Source: Owenia fusiformis
Lineage: Eukaryota > Annelida > Polychaeta > Sabellida > Oweniidae
Length of the DNA: 60,000 nt
Reading direction: 5' to 3'
Assembly: GCA_903813345.2 (NCBI GenBank)
Contig: CAIIXF020000009.1
Location: 2,606,001 to 2,666,000, forward strand
Shown in pieces: positions 12,563 through 25,129 of the stretch. The notes beneath the pieces are model-generated. The model had not been told where the DNA came from, ran no database searches, and worked only from the letters and a program-made list of their open reading frames with translations. Position 1 is the first letter of the stretch. Every line of letters begins with the position of its first letter. The position numbers and the translations under genes were made by a program.

Positions 12563-14714
12563 CCAAATGCCAACTCTGCACTTTGGAAAATCCCTCCCCG
12601 AGTGTGACTGGTGGTTAAACACATATTTTGAGACTTTCTATTGGTTCCGTGAAGATATGGTGACTCACCAGACAGTTACTGGACAGAAAAGTCAGCATTT
12701 ACATTCAATCAGTGTTATGACCATCTTGAAATTCGAAGATGATTACTTGTTTAGCATGTACTAATCTAGTCGTATAGTGTTGACGTTTAAGATATGCAAT
12801 CACTTTGTGATAATATACACAAATTTGCTAATCATTTAGATTAACACCTGCCATTGACTAACGTCTCATCGGGGAATTGTTAATCGTATATAGGATGTTT
12901 ACGTGATATTTTGATTTATTATGCCTTTGTCATTCTGATTACTGGTTACAATTCATTTTCCATTCTCAATGTATGTATATACGCCATTAATTTATAGAGT
13001 AATGTATATTTGCAGGGGCGGACGTCCCCTGGATTTGATAAAAACAAAAACACTCTCCATCTTCATAACTTGTAGTTGAAACATTGAGGTCTAGCCTCAC
13101 CATCTCTCTCGTCAGAGTGCAGACATGTACTTGGCTTTCAATAGCAGGGGGCGAGTGTCCGAAATCGCCGTTTTTTCGATAATTCGCCGTTTGTTAGAAG
13201 TCAAATATTGGCTAAGTTTTGGGGAAAATTAAAAGTCTTGTATAGACTATATTTTATTTTATTCAGCGATCTTGTTTTGCACTCCCTTGTCTATGATCGA
13301 TACCTCAATTTCGAACCGCAATGGAACTCATTATAATGAGAAAGAAAATGGAAAGAGGGCGTCACTATAATAGCTAATTAAAAATTCGCTGACCACTTTT
13401 GAGACAGGCACCTCATATATTCTTGGACCCTGGGGTATATGCTAATAGTTAAAAGAGTCAAATTCCATAACTTTTACATTTTCAGTGGGACCCCGTCAGC
13501 AACCATCTTCGATCACTCGGCTCCCGTCGGTCGCACCGAACTTGCGAAAATGGTCAGCAACAGGAGTATACAATTGTTGGGTTTGCGCAAACAAACTTTC
13601 AGATATCCCTTAAATCACTAGCGAATCAGAACCATTGTTACAATCAAGGGTCAACATAAACAGCGATTTTCTAAAGATGTTCACAGTGATAAACAAGCAT
13701 TACATGTTCACTAATGAGTTTATTGCCCCAGTCCGGATGCATTTCTCTAAGTAATTTGCATCCTATTAGAGGTCATAAACAGAGGGAGGACAAAGCATGC
13801 CGATTGAATTTAGTATAGAGCATTGTGATTGGTAGCGCCTTTTCTAGGAAACTCAGCTTATTCATGACTCTAAAATAAAACTAACTGGGCTTAAGTGAAG
13901 GGCTGAATTTAAGCACAAATGGAGTTCTTTGGAAATATATTGGATCCATCCCTTATCATACTGGTTTCTCGTTAATAACACCCATACAATGCGAAGTTAC
14001 TTAAGCATGTTAAAAAGTGTATGTGTGGATGGGGGAGGTTTGACCCCCCACTTACCAAAAGCTGGGGCATGTATACCATTATATTCAACCGGCCGAGTAT
14101 TAACAGTACAACAGGGAGGACTAATCCATCAGGGCCATAATTCTACATGTTCACGAAGTTAAAAAACGTATATCTTTACCTCCCTAATGCTTTCTCCGAG
14201 AACACATAATGCGGGGTGTCATATTCATTGCAACACATCTTGCAAAATATGTCTTATGAGGGTAATTTCTTATATATGAGAAGTTTATCATATATTGAAA
14301 TCAATTTGTTTGAGCAGTCCTAGCTCGACATATTATAAAGAAAAAAAGATTCACACCATGGTATTCTTAGTAGACTGTTCATTTTGGAATTTCGAAGCTT
14401 AGCCAAACATCAGATTTCGAACAAAGATCATCAAAAATGGATTTTATCAAAGTCTTCCATGCAAATGAAGGTGCGAATTCACATTAACAAATTAAGAAAA
14501 GAGCCACAATATGTTATCAAATGGTTAAATGTGCAAAACGTGTAGATATGTTTTCCTTAATAGTGTGAGGAGGCCTTTAAGCCAATTTTCGAGAACGTAG
14601 TCAGAACAAGTTTTGTGTAGAGGGGAGGGGGATATCTCCCTCCTCGGCCTCTCTCTTACAAACGGGTGAAGGCAAAGAAGTGCATACACTGGCAGGCGAA
14701 ATGGAGGCGAAACG
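12563..14714. other. No gene supported
   Basis: Several frames of 60-77 codons exist but none has protein-like composition or splice context. No repeats recognised apart from short A/T and G-rich tracts. Confidence 0.4.
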
Positions 14715-15115
14715 GCCGAATTGCTTGAAATGGTTGAAATGAAAATGATTACTAAACTAAAAAGGACGTCAGGCAAATTGATTGAAATGCTTGAGACGAC
14801 GAAACTACAATCGTAAGTAGCGAAACAGTAATTTGAAACGAAAAACGTGCGTGTTCGTCTTTCTTTTCAATCGTTTTGCCCATTTCTTCATGAATTAGTT
14901 GTGATTGAAAAGCTTGAAACGGCGAAACAGGCGCAAGCGGAAAAATTTCGATTTTCTTTTCGAAGACATATCGATTGAAACGTTTGAAATGCTCGAAATG
15001 ACGTAAACATTGAAAAGTAGGAAGTGGCGCATGCATCGAAACGGTTGAACTGATCTAGGATGAAGAAGAGATTCATCTCTTCATCCTCAAACTGATTGAA
15101 ACGATTGAAACGCAA
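14715..15115. repeat. Array of a 19-bp GATTGAAACG-TTGAAACG motif, about 60-bp spacing
   Basis: Variants of GATTGAAACGNTTGAAACG start near 14722, 14779, 14903, 14973, 15034 and 15094. The intervals are about 57, 124, 70, 61 and 60 bases, consistent with a decayed 60-bp tandem unit with one unit skipped. Spacer similarity (ACGACGAAACT and ACGGCGAAACA after two copies) supports common origin. Overlapping minus-strand frames of 94 and 149 codons merely translate this repeat. Confidence 0.6.
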
Positions 15116-15467
15116 TTTACAGTGTATATGTATATATACTTCACATATTACAATACAACAATTCTTGCAAATTGTTTGTTTTATTTGTTGCTTCGTTGTA
15201 ATGGTATTGCTATACAACTCAGATCCAAGTATGATCCGAATTAAAATATTTACGTTTTTTGACCCCTTGTGATGAAAGACATTTTTCGACCCGAAAGCCG
15301 GAAGTTTCTTCAGCAAATGGTATTTTAAAAGAATCAAGATATGTACACCTTCATAAATATTGCTTCAAATGTTGCTGCGCTATCGTGTGCTACGGATCCT
15401 TCATATTCGGAAGTCATACCATGGACTAATCTATTCATAAGCAATTTTTGAATATAAAAAAACTATT

Positions 15468-15571
15468 TTGAAAAATGACCCCTGCGTAATCCCACATAAA
15501 TGATAAAAGGTTATTACAGGAGTAAGTTATTAAAATTTTGTCAATTCCTTTTGTACTTCAAGAATTTGCAT
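15468..15571 (+). repeat. Dispersed repeat, direct copy of a pair
   Basis: About 105 bases beginning GAAAAATGACCCCTGCGTAA match the reverse complement of 20124-20233 with few differences. The two copies face opposite directions 4.6 kb apart. Confidence 0.75.
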
Positions 15572-16704
15572 TGTCGGGAGCGTAAATTGGTTATTTTGAA
15601 TGCCGCCTCCTGTATTTTTCATCTGCCTCTTGTACACAAAGTGAAACCACTGACGTAGCTTTTTCCTTCTTTCCAGCAACACATGAACCAATCCTCGCAC
15701 TCAACGCATGCCTCTGCTAATGCCCATGATATGATCACGTTCTAAGTTCTAATAGTTCACTACATTGTAATGAACTATATATCCAAAGAAACCGAGTAGA
15801 AGCTTAGTAATTTCTAATTAATTGGGATAAATGACATATACATACGAGGGTGTCTCCTTACATACCTTTAGAAATATAATCTTGGAGAGGAAAATTGTAT
15901 GTATGAAGATCGCATGCTATATTTCTAAAAAAAATACATGAAAGGAATATCCCTTTATTAATTCATATTTTATTTCTGATTCGTGTTTTGCGATGCGTGC
16001 TGCAAGAGTATGTGCATGTAATAGGCAACTGCGGGAAACAATGCAACCACAACAATGCACTGCAACAATACAACAACAACAATGCACTGCAGAATCGTAG
16101 ACTTCCATATATATTGGCTGTAATTTAGAGGAGGAATGCATAGCACTCTTGGCACATCCTTCTTCAAAGGACTTCATTTATGCCTAAATTCCATACTTGT
16201 AAATTACCCTTGGAGCAATTCCAAGGATGTCTCGGCAACCTGTCCTGAGGAATTTGTCGGTAATGTTCTATTACCCTGCGCGCAGAGTCTAGTTATAAAC
16301 TACCAGACAAAGCTCTCTTAAGAAGTGAAGTAGAACGAATGTAAAGGGTATTGTTCTATAGTCTCGGGGTTAAAATGATGTCATTGAACTAAAAGTGTTT
16401 GGTTGATGATTCACACTATACACACGCGCGCTAGATGCAAGCCCATCGAGATTTCAATTTGAAACCCATTCTCGCAACAGGTTGATTCTATTAATTGGAT
16501 TATCCGAGCTAATTAATTGGTTATACGAGCTACAGGCTATTGTCTTCCATCAATAACCTGCTTAATATACTACTTTAGTAACCCTACATGTATGCTACAT
16601 ATTAATTTGATACTTATAGGATATCCTATGATTTTGAGGAATTTCATTTTTATCTACGAGGTGATATTGATATCTGCACGAGAGAGCGAAGCATATTGGG
16701 GTTT

Positions 16705-16801
16705 CCGGAGTATAACGTCACGATATCCTCCGCATGTTGGGTTTTCCGGAGTATATCGTCACGATATCCTCCGCCCGGAGTATATCGTTACGATATCCTC
16801 C
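16705..16801. repeat. Three copies of a near-palindromic 25-mer
   Basis: GGAGTATATCGT-C-ACGATATCCTCC is a dyad with one mismatched pair. It occurs at about 16705-16732 (one substitution), 16746-16772 and 16775-16801. The first two copies are spaced by a GCATGTTGGGTTTT linker and the last two nearly abut. Confidence 0.8.
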
Positions 16802-17368
16802 AGATATTCATTTTGCCAATAAATATCAAATTTATTTGTTCATGTTATTATACATTTAGTACACTAAGTGTAGGATAAGTTATGTAATGAACATATCTAA
16901 TAATGTGTTACATCCAAAGATGTTCACTTGAGGTACGAATTCATTGTTTATATTTAAGTTATATTCTTCAAAGCATATATGAAATCTAATCATTGGTACT
17001 GGTGCGATAAGATTTGTTTTATTTTTGTTCAAGGTGTAGTTAGCTCTGCCTTGATTATGAGTAGAATACACATATTATATTACCTTTTACAATAATTTGA
17101 TTTCTGCGAATCCCGGCCAAGTTTAGAATGTCTCTGCCAGACGTGTCAAGTATTAGATCTCAGTTTAATGTTTTGTGTTGAAATCATATTCAAAGTGTGA
17201 TCAATGTGCAGATAAATCTAGTCCATACTAATGTGTATTCGTATTCGTGTACGAGTCATCTCGCCCACGTGTTTCCAACGCCCTCTATATGATTTCAATA
17301 CTTATCTATTGCATGTAGCTGTATAGTATATTATATACTACCCACCTATTTTGTATTCTCACTATCAA

Positions 17369-18571
17369 CACGGTGTCAAACCCAAACGCTGACGATTTAC
17401 CCAATAATGGGAATAAGGAGTATGTGCTACTTAACTCGAGTATGCCATTCGATGGGTGTGATATTCATGTTGTACTTGGCTGGCTGTTGACGTTTGAAGC
17501 AATTAGGAAGAGCTGTACGAAGCAGTATAGTTATCATACATTCATGAACGTATTTGTCATTCTACCGGTCAAAACCCCTTTTGTCGAGACATGTGATTAG
17601 TTGAGTCAAGATGAGAGCATCAGAGTATATTTTGGTCAAATTCCAAAGCTTCAGCACACCATACATTATCATGATTGTGATTTGATAACCTAAAATCCAG
17701 TCTTAAAAATGATGACATTCTCATATTAAAGAAACGCTGCGATCTGGTTAACACAGTGAACTGGAAACGCTGCGATTTCTAGATATGTTCAGGAATTAGC
17801 TTGACTTTCCTTTTCAGGAAGAGAAAGAAAAGATATATTATACCCCTTGACATCAAAAGAAAAAAATATTAATTCACATATTAACTTTTTGTTTTGTGTC
17901 AATAGTTTTATGTTTTAGCACACATGTAGGCATAGTATCATCTAATGTAGGCTTAAATCGACTTGGTGCACGTGTAGGACCACCGGGTTGGGTCGATTTA
18001 ATTTGCCTGACAAATACAGCACGTTTTTGAGAGATAGACTCGATTCCGAACTCTTCTCTAATAATCTGAAAATAATATCAAAACAAAATGGTAAGAGCGT
18101 TTCTAAGATTGTGTCCAAAATCGACGGAGCGTTTCGAGGAAAACAAGCGATTTCTTGAGAACAAGTAATGGATTTGGACTGAGATCTTAACAAATGAGAA
18201 TATACGAGTTTGTGATCTACTACTTTGACAGAAAGATTGGCATTTTCATATAAATACTAGTTTAATTCGTAATTTGTGGTCTATTCGTCAACTTATGATT
18301 CGTTCGATCTACACTACGGAGCTTTGATCAAGCAAATAACAGTTTATCAACAAAAGTTGAATAAATAATTGAGATCTTTGCTCAGGGTATTGTTCATCAA
18401 ATGGTAAATAATATGTTACCATAACGTATGATATGTAAGAGAAACGATTGAAACAGTACTTACGGTCATAGTGGAATCTTCATTAGCCGCCATTTTATTT
18501 CGCTCCGCAGAATTTCCGCGTGAGTGAAACGTCCCGTCGTGCACGTAATAGCGTTTGGGTTGGACACCGTG
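17369..18571. mobile_element. 1203-bp TIR element with CAC ends and 5-bp target duplication (Transib/RAG-like signature)
   Basis: The left end is CACGGTGTCAAACCCAAACG and the right end, reverse-complemented, is CACGGTGTCCAACCCAAACG; the 22-bp ends differ at one base. The pentamer ATCAA flanks both sides (17364-17368 and 18572-18576). Among known superfamilies, five-base duplications with ends starting CAC and a heptamer like CACNRTG are typical of Transib and the related ProtoRAG elements; the V(D)J heptamer is CACAGTG. That assignment is inference from ends only, since no RAG1-like core was found. The element carries a two-exon minus-strand gene whose start lies 79 bases inside the right end, so this end holds its promoter. 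It is likely a deletion derivative of a larger transposon. Confidence 0.75.
17874..18493 (-). CDS. Two-exon, 73-codon gene of unknown function inside the CAC-ended element
   Basis: Exon 1 (18493-18464) starts with ATGGCGG and encodes MAANEDSTMT, ending exactly at the donor GTAAGTAC. Exon 2 (18065-17874) follows a pyrimidine-rich acceptor ending TTTTCAG, joins in phase, and encodes 63 residues starting IIREEFGIESISQKRAVFV. It has a basic, Gly/Pro-rich middle (TQPGGPTRAPSRFKP) and ends KQKVNM before TGA. The intron is 398 bases. The minus-strand sequence upstream of the ATG is unusually CpG-rich for the window, which suits a promoter. I see no signal peptide, membrane segment or zinc ligands, and I recognise no family. 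It could be the surviving 5' part of a transposon protein or a complete small DNA-binding accessory. Exon structure is seen; function is unknown. Confidence 0.55.
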
Positions 18572-18576
18572 ATCAA

Positions 18577-19706
18577 GGTAGTATCGGGTTCAGCGAACAA
18601 CATAGAACAAAAGTTCTCTACATTGTACAATAGTTCGGGCTCATATCATTGATTGTCATGTCTATTGGAAAATCACCAGAATTCGTATTTTCATTTTTAG
18701 AAAACTACGATTTTTATAATAACATGTTCATTTCTCTTTAAATATGGTCACCACATGTTGGCAGAATTTACATTCATTGAAAAACGTGCACTTTGTATCT
18801 TAAATAACTTCAACGAATGATAAAAGTATAGCCAATATAGTCAGTTACAGTGACCAAATTCTGTTTTACAGCTAAAAGATTGCCGACCATCAAACTTTTT
18901 ATTGTTCCCTGCAAAGCGAATGGGTGGACAGTAACGTCCAACAAAGTGAAGTGCACCTGAATAAAGCAGAAAATTACCAAGGGCATCAGTCTTGAGATTT
19001 AATATCTTCCATGGACATAAAATAAAGATCGGAATGAAAATGCGAGACGCCAGTTTGCTGACATGAGCATAAAGGGTACAACACTGATACGGAGACTTTC
19101 AAAGTATTGTTTTATGAGCCTGATCCGAGATAACTTGAATTACAAGAAGGTTGAGTATGAACGAAAGAGAGATGCTAAGTCAATTATTAGAATGGTGAGA
19201 TTATTTATTCTTGTAACTATGTCTATTGCATTGCTGGCGCAAATTGCTTCTAGATAGATAGATAAATATTCCTTATATTTAACCCTAGATACTTATCTGG
19301 AAATCCTCTCACCCATGGTTGAATTCATCAAGTTTTATTAGTAAAACATATTTCTCGTGGTAACAGAGACGTTCAGTTTCATTTTTGTTGGGTAGGATTT
19401 CTTTATAAAAATACTAATGATCGCTTCAACAGACAGTAAATACTCATTATATCACGAACTTGAAACGTAAATCATTTGTCTCATTTTTAATTTGATCGGT
19501 TAACCAGCTCATTTTGAGGAATAGATCGACTCAGTAGTGAAGGGCGATACCTATTAGAAGACTGCTGAAGAGCAATTTTGTCAAAATACAATCAGCTCGA
19601 GTGCAGTATCCCCTATAATAAATAAATAGCTATATTGTAAATAAATATCTTGTCTCTTGTACGATTATATGTATCCACAATAATTGACGTTACCCCCCCC
19701 CCCCCC
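18577..19706. other. No gene firmly supported
   Basis: Two weak exon candidates lie here. An acceptor at 18871 opens a 29-codon frame ending at 18960 immediately before AATAAA. A 44-codon frame at 19063-19194 ends at a GTGAGA donor. Neither could be joined to other exons. Just before 19707 is a 16-base run of C (19692-19707). Confidence 0.35.
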
Positions 19707-20112
19707 CTATCACACCAAACTAGTTCTTACCCGTTCTTGCCACTCCTACGAAAACGTCGTAAAACGGGCTCGGGTGTGGTCGGGAAATATGTCTGAAATA
19801 ATTAGCTTCTTCGTTCTTAAACAGTCTTCAATACGTCCATCTCGTTTGCAGTTCGTTCAGGTCGCACCACGTCGGTGTGCAACGTAGTATAACGCGTCCC
19901 TTAGTCTAGAAGGTCAACATGACCTGATTACAAAACGGTATGGTCGCCATCGAACTTTGAATCGATTCAAAATTCTAAAATTACATTCCCGTCTGAGAAC
20001 GTTCATTAAGTTCGTGAAAAGACCTTAGAAAGTTGCAGCTACGTTCATTCCGTTCGCACACAGTTTAAAACCAGTTTTGAAGAACGCACTGGCAACTTGT
20101 TTGGTGTGATAG
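19707..20112. mobile_element. 405-bp TIR element (CTATCACACCAAAC ends)
   Basis: The first 14 bases, CTATCACACCAAAC, are perfectly inverted at the right end (GTTTGGTGTGATAG, 20099-20112), and homology continues for about five more bases with one mismatch. The interior is non-coding. It directly follows a poly-C run and directly precedes the inverted dispersed repeat at 20124. Target duplication not established. Confidence 0.6.
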
Positions 20113-20123
20113 CTATATTTTTG

Positions 20124-20233
20124 CACAATGCAAATTCTTGTAGTACTAAAGGAATTGACAAAATTTTAATAACTTCCTCCTGTAATTACCTTTTATCATT
20201 TATGTGGGATTACGCAGGGGTCATTTTTCAAAA
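20124..20233 (-). repeat. Dispersed repeat, inverted copy of the pair
   Basis: Reverse complement of 15468-15571, sharing AATCCCACATAAATGATAAA and the flanking segments. It begins 12 bases after the TIR element at 19707-20112. Confidence 0.75.
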
Positions 20234-22151
20234 GACTTGAGAAGTTACTTAAGACCCTTATATTGAGATAACTAGGTTTACATCGGGAAAAACATTGAGT
20301 ACTATGAGTAAATTAAGTTCATCTTCACAGAATGGCACTATCTTTAGAACGAGACTAACCTTGTATTTTTCGTATTTTGGCTCTTTTTGGGAGTCGTGTC
20401 CTCCCTGTCTTCCATTTTGAAATATGCGCGCAGTTTGTCAGAGTTTCAAACTGCGTGCCTAGTAGGCACGCTGCTTGACATGGGCATCGTGATGCATACT
20501 TAGATGGAAAAATGACTGAAAATAACTGCTGAGTTGAACAATCTTTGGGGAGGGGAAACAAACGAAGTTATTTCTACACAAAATGATAATCGAAATGCGT
20601 GGGTAATTGTGCACCCAAATATGATTTTGAAAATAATGTAAATCAGGCAATAAAAGCCCGATTACCTTGTAATATGGATTCAAAAAGAAACAAAATAACC
20701 AGGTTATAATTTAGTTGTATGATTTGTAAAATGAAGCCCTCTGATTGGTCAGTTCTTGTGCTGTCTACTAAGATTGTCCCCATTGATCATCTCCATAGTA
20801 ATACAGAATATATTATCTGTCTCGATATTCTGTATTAGCACTCGACTTCGTCTCGTTCCAATACAGAATTTCTCGAGCAGAATATATCCTGTATAGCACT
20901 TCTAATCATTCAATAACTTATATATTATTCTGTGGCGTAATATGTTGATAAAAAACAACAAAAATAAACAAAACAAAATGTTGAGATTTACGAATGTTCG
21001 ATATATTCGAACATCTTCATAAGGTAAACTCTGAAATATAGAGACGGTGTGATTCCAACGCGATATCTGACATAAAATCCATCGTTCCAACAATCCCCAA
21101 ATCGGCCAACATACCACCAGACGCGGTATTGTATCTGTAGCTATAGCTACGATTAGAATTTTTCAATTGCAGAAAAGTACCGGGGAAAATCCAGAGGGTG
21201 TCGTCCGACACCCCTGTCTATATCAGGGTTATTAATTAAGGGTGGTTGAAGATGATTTCCAAGAAAAACATCATTGACCTCACTTCAGCTTATATTATAA
21301 TAATTGTATATCGAAAAATGCTATTTCTGTATTTTTTAAATATGTTCCTACATTGTAATTTTATAAAACAAAACAAAAATACCATTACTACAATTCATTA
21401 AATCCAAACTATGTATCAATATGTATCAATAAAAAGTAAACACTCATTTTTCAAAAGAGTTATATCGCGAAAGTATGTCCCAAAGTTGAACAATAGTCAA
21501 ATCATTGCTCCTGTGGTATAGGATGGAGCCACCTATTGCGAGCCTAATACTTTCTTATGTAACGATATACGATCTCTCATCGAATACGGATGCCCGGGAC
21601 ACGTTGTATATACCGAATGAGATAACCTATAGTAGGTTTATGTTTGTTTACATTGTGATGTTTCTCCATTAACTATCTTTTCTTAGTGCGTGTGTAAATC
21701 AAAGTGACACCCCAAGCCGTTGAACGTAAAACAATACGTCAGTGCAAATATAGGCCACTTCCTACTGGGAACTGATCCACGGCGGGTGTGTCACAATGAA
21801 TCGAAAGGCCACATAGAATAAACACGGAGCACTTGACGTAAAACAAAACAAAGCAATGGAATATATACCAGAACATTTTAAGTATTTATATATGGCATTA
21901 TTTACCTACCTACCTGGAACTCAACGTTCATTTATACTCTTAAGTGTTCCACTTAATGTGATTTGCAAGCTTCAAAAAATATAGCAACGAGTCATATTTT
22001 TCTATTTGAGGTTAATTATAAATCTATTTTTAAGAGTGACCTACTTGTATTAATGGAGATGTGTGCCTAGTTTCAAGTTTGTTATTTATTTATGCGATGA
22101 AGTGATATCGAAGATATATTTGTTCGGCAATCCATCAATCCATGTCATATA
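20234..22151. other. No gene firmly supported
   Basis: A hairpin AATACAGAATAT...ATATTCTGTATT lies at about 20800-20836, next to a CACTCGACTTCGTCTCG segment. A minus-strand frame (21217 down to 21017) with protein-like composition follows an AG and ends with TGA, but no partner exon was found. A short perfect hairpin GGGTGTCG-TC-CGACACCC lies at about 21196-21213. Confidence 0.35.
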
Positions 22152-22177
22152 AGCTCGTAGTTCATGAACTACAAGCT
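22152..22177. repeat. 26-bp near-perfect palindrome
   Basis: AGCTCGTAGTTCATGAACTA continues into CAAGCT. The whole is self-complementary except for one mismatched pair at positions 5 and 22. Confidence 0.7.
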
Positions 22178-24792
22178 CATCATAACGATTGGTATCGGTT
22201 TGTCTGTCATAACTGACATTTTGTCTCTATTATTATGATTGGTTGTAATCTTTATCAAAATCCTACCAAGTCGAAGTATATTGGAGAAAAGCTAGATATT
22301 GGAAAACTCATTCAAAATTCATACACATTATGCAATCGTCTAAATCTAGATCATAAAGCTGAAAAATGACGCTCTGTTTTCAGCTAAAAGCATTGAAATA
22401 TGGTTACTGATTGCATTTGAAAGACAATTAACTACAAATGAAGCAATTTTATGATTAATTCACGATACATTGTAGTGTAACAAAACTTGTTCTGTTGCGA
22501 TCAACCATATCATCCTTGATTACCCGATTCTCATTTATTACTATGTCGGAGCACAGAGATAAAGCCAAGTTAATAGTTACTTATACGTTACGTATTTCTA
22601 GTAAATACACTACCTTACGAGAGAAAAACTAGAACCACTATCGAGACTATCGCAGATTACCATTACTGAAATTCGCATGATCATTAAAATAAATGCAGCT
22701 GTAAAAATGTACACGTGGAGTAAACATGTTCAAATCAACAAGTAAACTAATGTAAATTCTGATGACGTTACCAAATTGCTGACTGCTGCTTGGATCACAT
22801 TAAAACGGAAACCGTTTAATTAATACATATGATACTTAAGATATGTGTCTGCTACTTTGACCAAATAAAGCATGAAATAAAGAGATTCAACAAATCAGCA
22901 AATTGATTTTACAATGGGACAACATTTTCAAAAGGAAGGGCATAAAATGTTTACAATCGGTTGGGAAAGAATTTTCTCAGGGATGAGGAAACAATTCCAC
23001 ACAAAACGCTTACACAGACCTTCAAATACACCACGTTTCTGTTTGAAAAGAAGATAATTTTATTAATGCACCCTTAGTCTTCTTAAAAATCTCGCGTGAA
23101 ATAAAAAAATCTAAATAAAACTGATATAGTCAGTTGACTTAAAGTTTCATAAACGTGGTTTATTCATATTTTCATTACAGTCAATATGGTACAACGAAAA
23201 TGGGACTTCTGCGCATGTTACAATTTTTCGTCAAAACTCAACTTTTGTTCAAGTTGATACGATTGTCTTTCGAACTAGAGATTTACCTCATTCGAAAGAT
23301 CATAAAATACTTTATCTATACTGAAAATCTTAGATCCAAACATAGAAGAATACGCCATCAGTCTGCATTTGATTTTTTGAAGTGAGTTTCGTAGATCGTT
23401 AGATTTCTCCGACTGATATCGGGTTATCTCAAAGTGGTTCGTTTATAAATACGAATTTCTTTACCGTTGTAAGGCGCATGCGCAAAATTGATTTATAAAC
23501 GTTATTGGTTTATGTTTTTTCTCCTGAGCATGCGTGAAGTCTGATGAACACTTATGACGAAGACCGGAGCAAACATTACTAGCTCTCGAACGAAATTCCA
23601 AGATTCAGATCATTTCGCCGTGTTTGCTAAGCGTGTATACGTGAATGACAAGCTGTTTTGGGTAGATCAGGTACCTGTTTTAGACACAACATTGATTTAG
23701 CTTGACATTGATGTGCACATTGGCACTTTTGAGCATGTTAATACAAGTTTTTACACTCTTAGCACGAGACGGGTTTTCGAAAAATCTGTTATCTGATTCA
23801 CTCGATTATCGTATGGATATGTATTTCTGCTGACGTTTCAACACCACATCACATAGAATTACGATGCACAATGATAATAAAACACAAAACAACTACTAAA
23901 TTCCACTTGTTATTTCACAGGAGGTAAAAATGCACACTGCCTAGATTCTTTGTAAGGGTCGTCAGACATCGGATTGGCCGCCATATTTGAAATGAAAATA
24001 TCACTAAATAGAGCTCTGCGCATGTCTCAACATTTCGACTGATTGTATTCCGTCGTTTCACAGCGATATCAATTTCAAATAAATATATATTTAGTAACCA
24101 CGATATACACATGCTTCTGGGTGTAGTTTATATACCCAATTTCCACACTTGCTTCATTTGCATTTCATCTATTGCCATCGGGTCTCTGTTAACGTGTTTT
24201 TGTTTTTTCAAGTTTCGTATGAAGTAACATGATAACCAGAGGCACATTAATCTACGCCCTACGTATTGACCTGTTCCCTGTCCAGAGGGTAAATTCGTTT
24301 TCGTATGTATGTATAATATTCTTATAGTAACTTAAAAACCTTCAATTTTGATGATGTAGGACACCTGATATTATACCCATTGGGAAGGGTGTCTCCAACT
24401 CAAAGGAGGCAATAACGAGACATAAACATGGGGCGAAGGTTTATGACGTATTGTCAATGATGTTTTTATAATGCCTAATGCGCAACATTTTCATTTTCTA
24501 TGACTGACTCACCCGTGGGTTTTATGAACCGCAAAATATATCGTCGTTATGAAAACTATTTAGGCGATCTAACTTGTGCAATTTCTATATTTAATCGCGT
24601 GGTTCTCATTATTTCTGGTAAAACTGTACTTAATCGTAAGTAATCCTAAAAATCTCACAGCTTTCTACAAATATACTGAATTAAGCGATAGAAGGCTGTA
24701 ATCTCTAACGATGCATCAGATCATTTACACTTTCATATACACATTGCTGACAAGTACTTCGACAGTCTTTATCTAACAACTAATGTTTACAC
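22178..24792. other. No gene firmly supported
   Basis: Contains one copy (22543-22563) of the short hairpin described separately. An acceptor-like site (CATATTTTCATTACAG, ending about 23185) opens a 48-codon frame to about 23332 with two N-glycosylation-type sequons. Without a partner exon it is left uncalled. Confidence 0.35.
22543..22563 (+). repeat. TGTCGGAGCACA hairpin motif, copy A
   Basis: Reads TATGTCGGAGCACAGAGATA and shares its flanking AAAG and a downstream TTTCT(A/G)GTAAAT segment with copy B at 33843. The left stem is degraded relative to copies B and C. Confidence 0.5.
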
Positions 24793-25129
24793 TAGAGAGG
24801 TTTCGCACAACGTTTTTTAGCTCAACGTATCCGTATCCGTAACGTATTTACCAGATTTATGCGCAGTCCGTCCAATTTATACGTGCAGCAATACGGAAAA
24901 CACGAAAAATGAGGCTTTTGTACGTTGGTCATTTACGCATCCCATTTTATCATACAATTACATTGATTTTAGTTCTAAAAGTATCACTGTATGAACAAAC
25001 ACATTGTGTTGTTCAATCATGACTTAGATTTGGTGAATGGATTTGTTTATTGTTTGACATAAATCGAGTTTTCCAAATGGTATGTTCAATTCATTTTACA
25101 CTGTGTGGAATGGTATTACAATAATCACA

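Noticed and set aside
12210-12764. 184-codon open frame, one of the longest in the window
   Set aside because: Most of it is read from the right arm of the 737-base palindrome and has no protein-like domain; it is a by-product of the repeat.
14752-15337. Minus-strand frames of 94 and 149 codons with FQAFQS/RFNRF repeats
   Set aside because: They translate the 60-base motif array and have no independent support.
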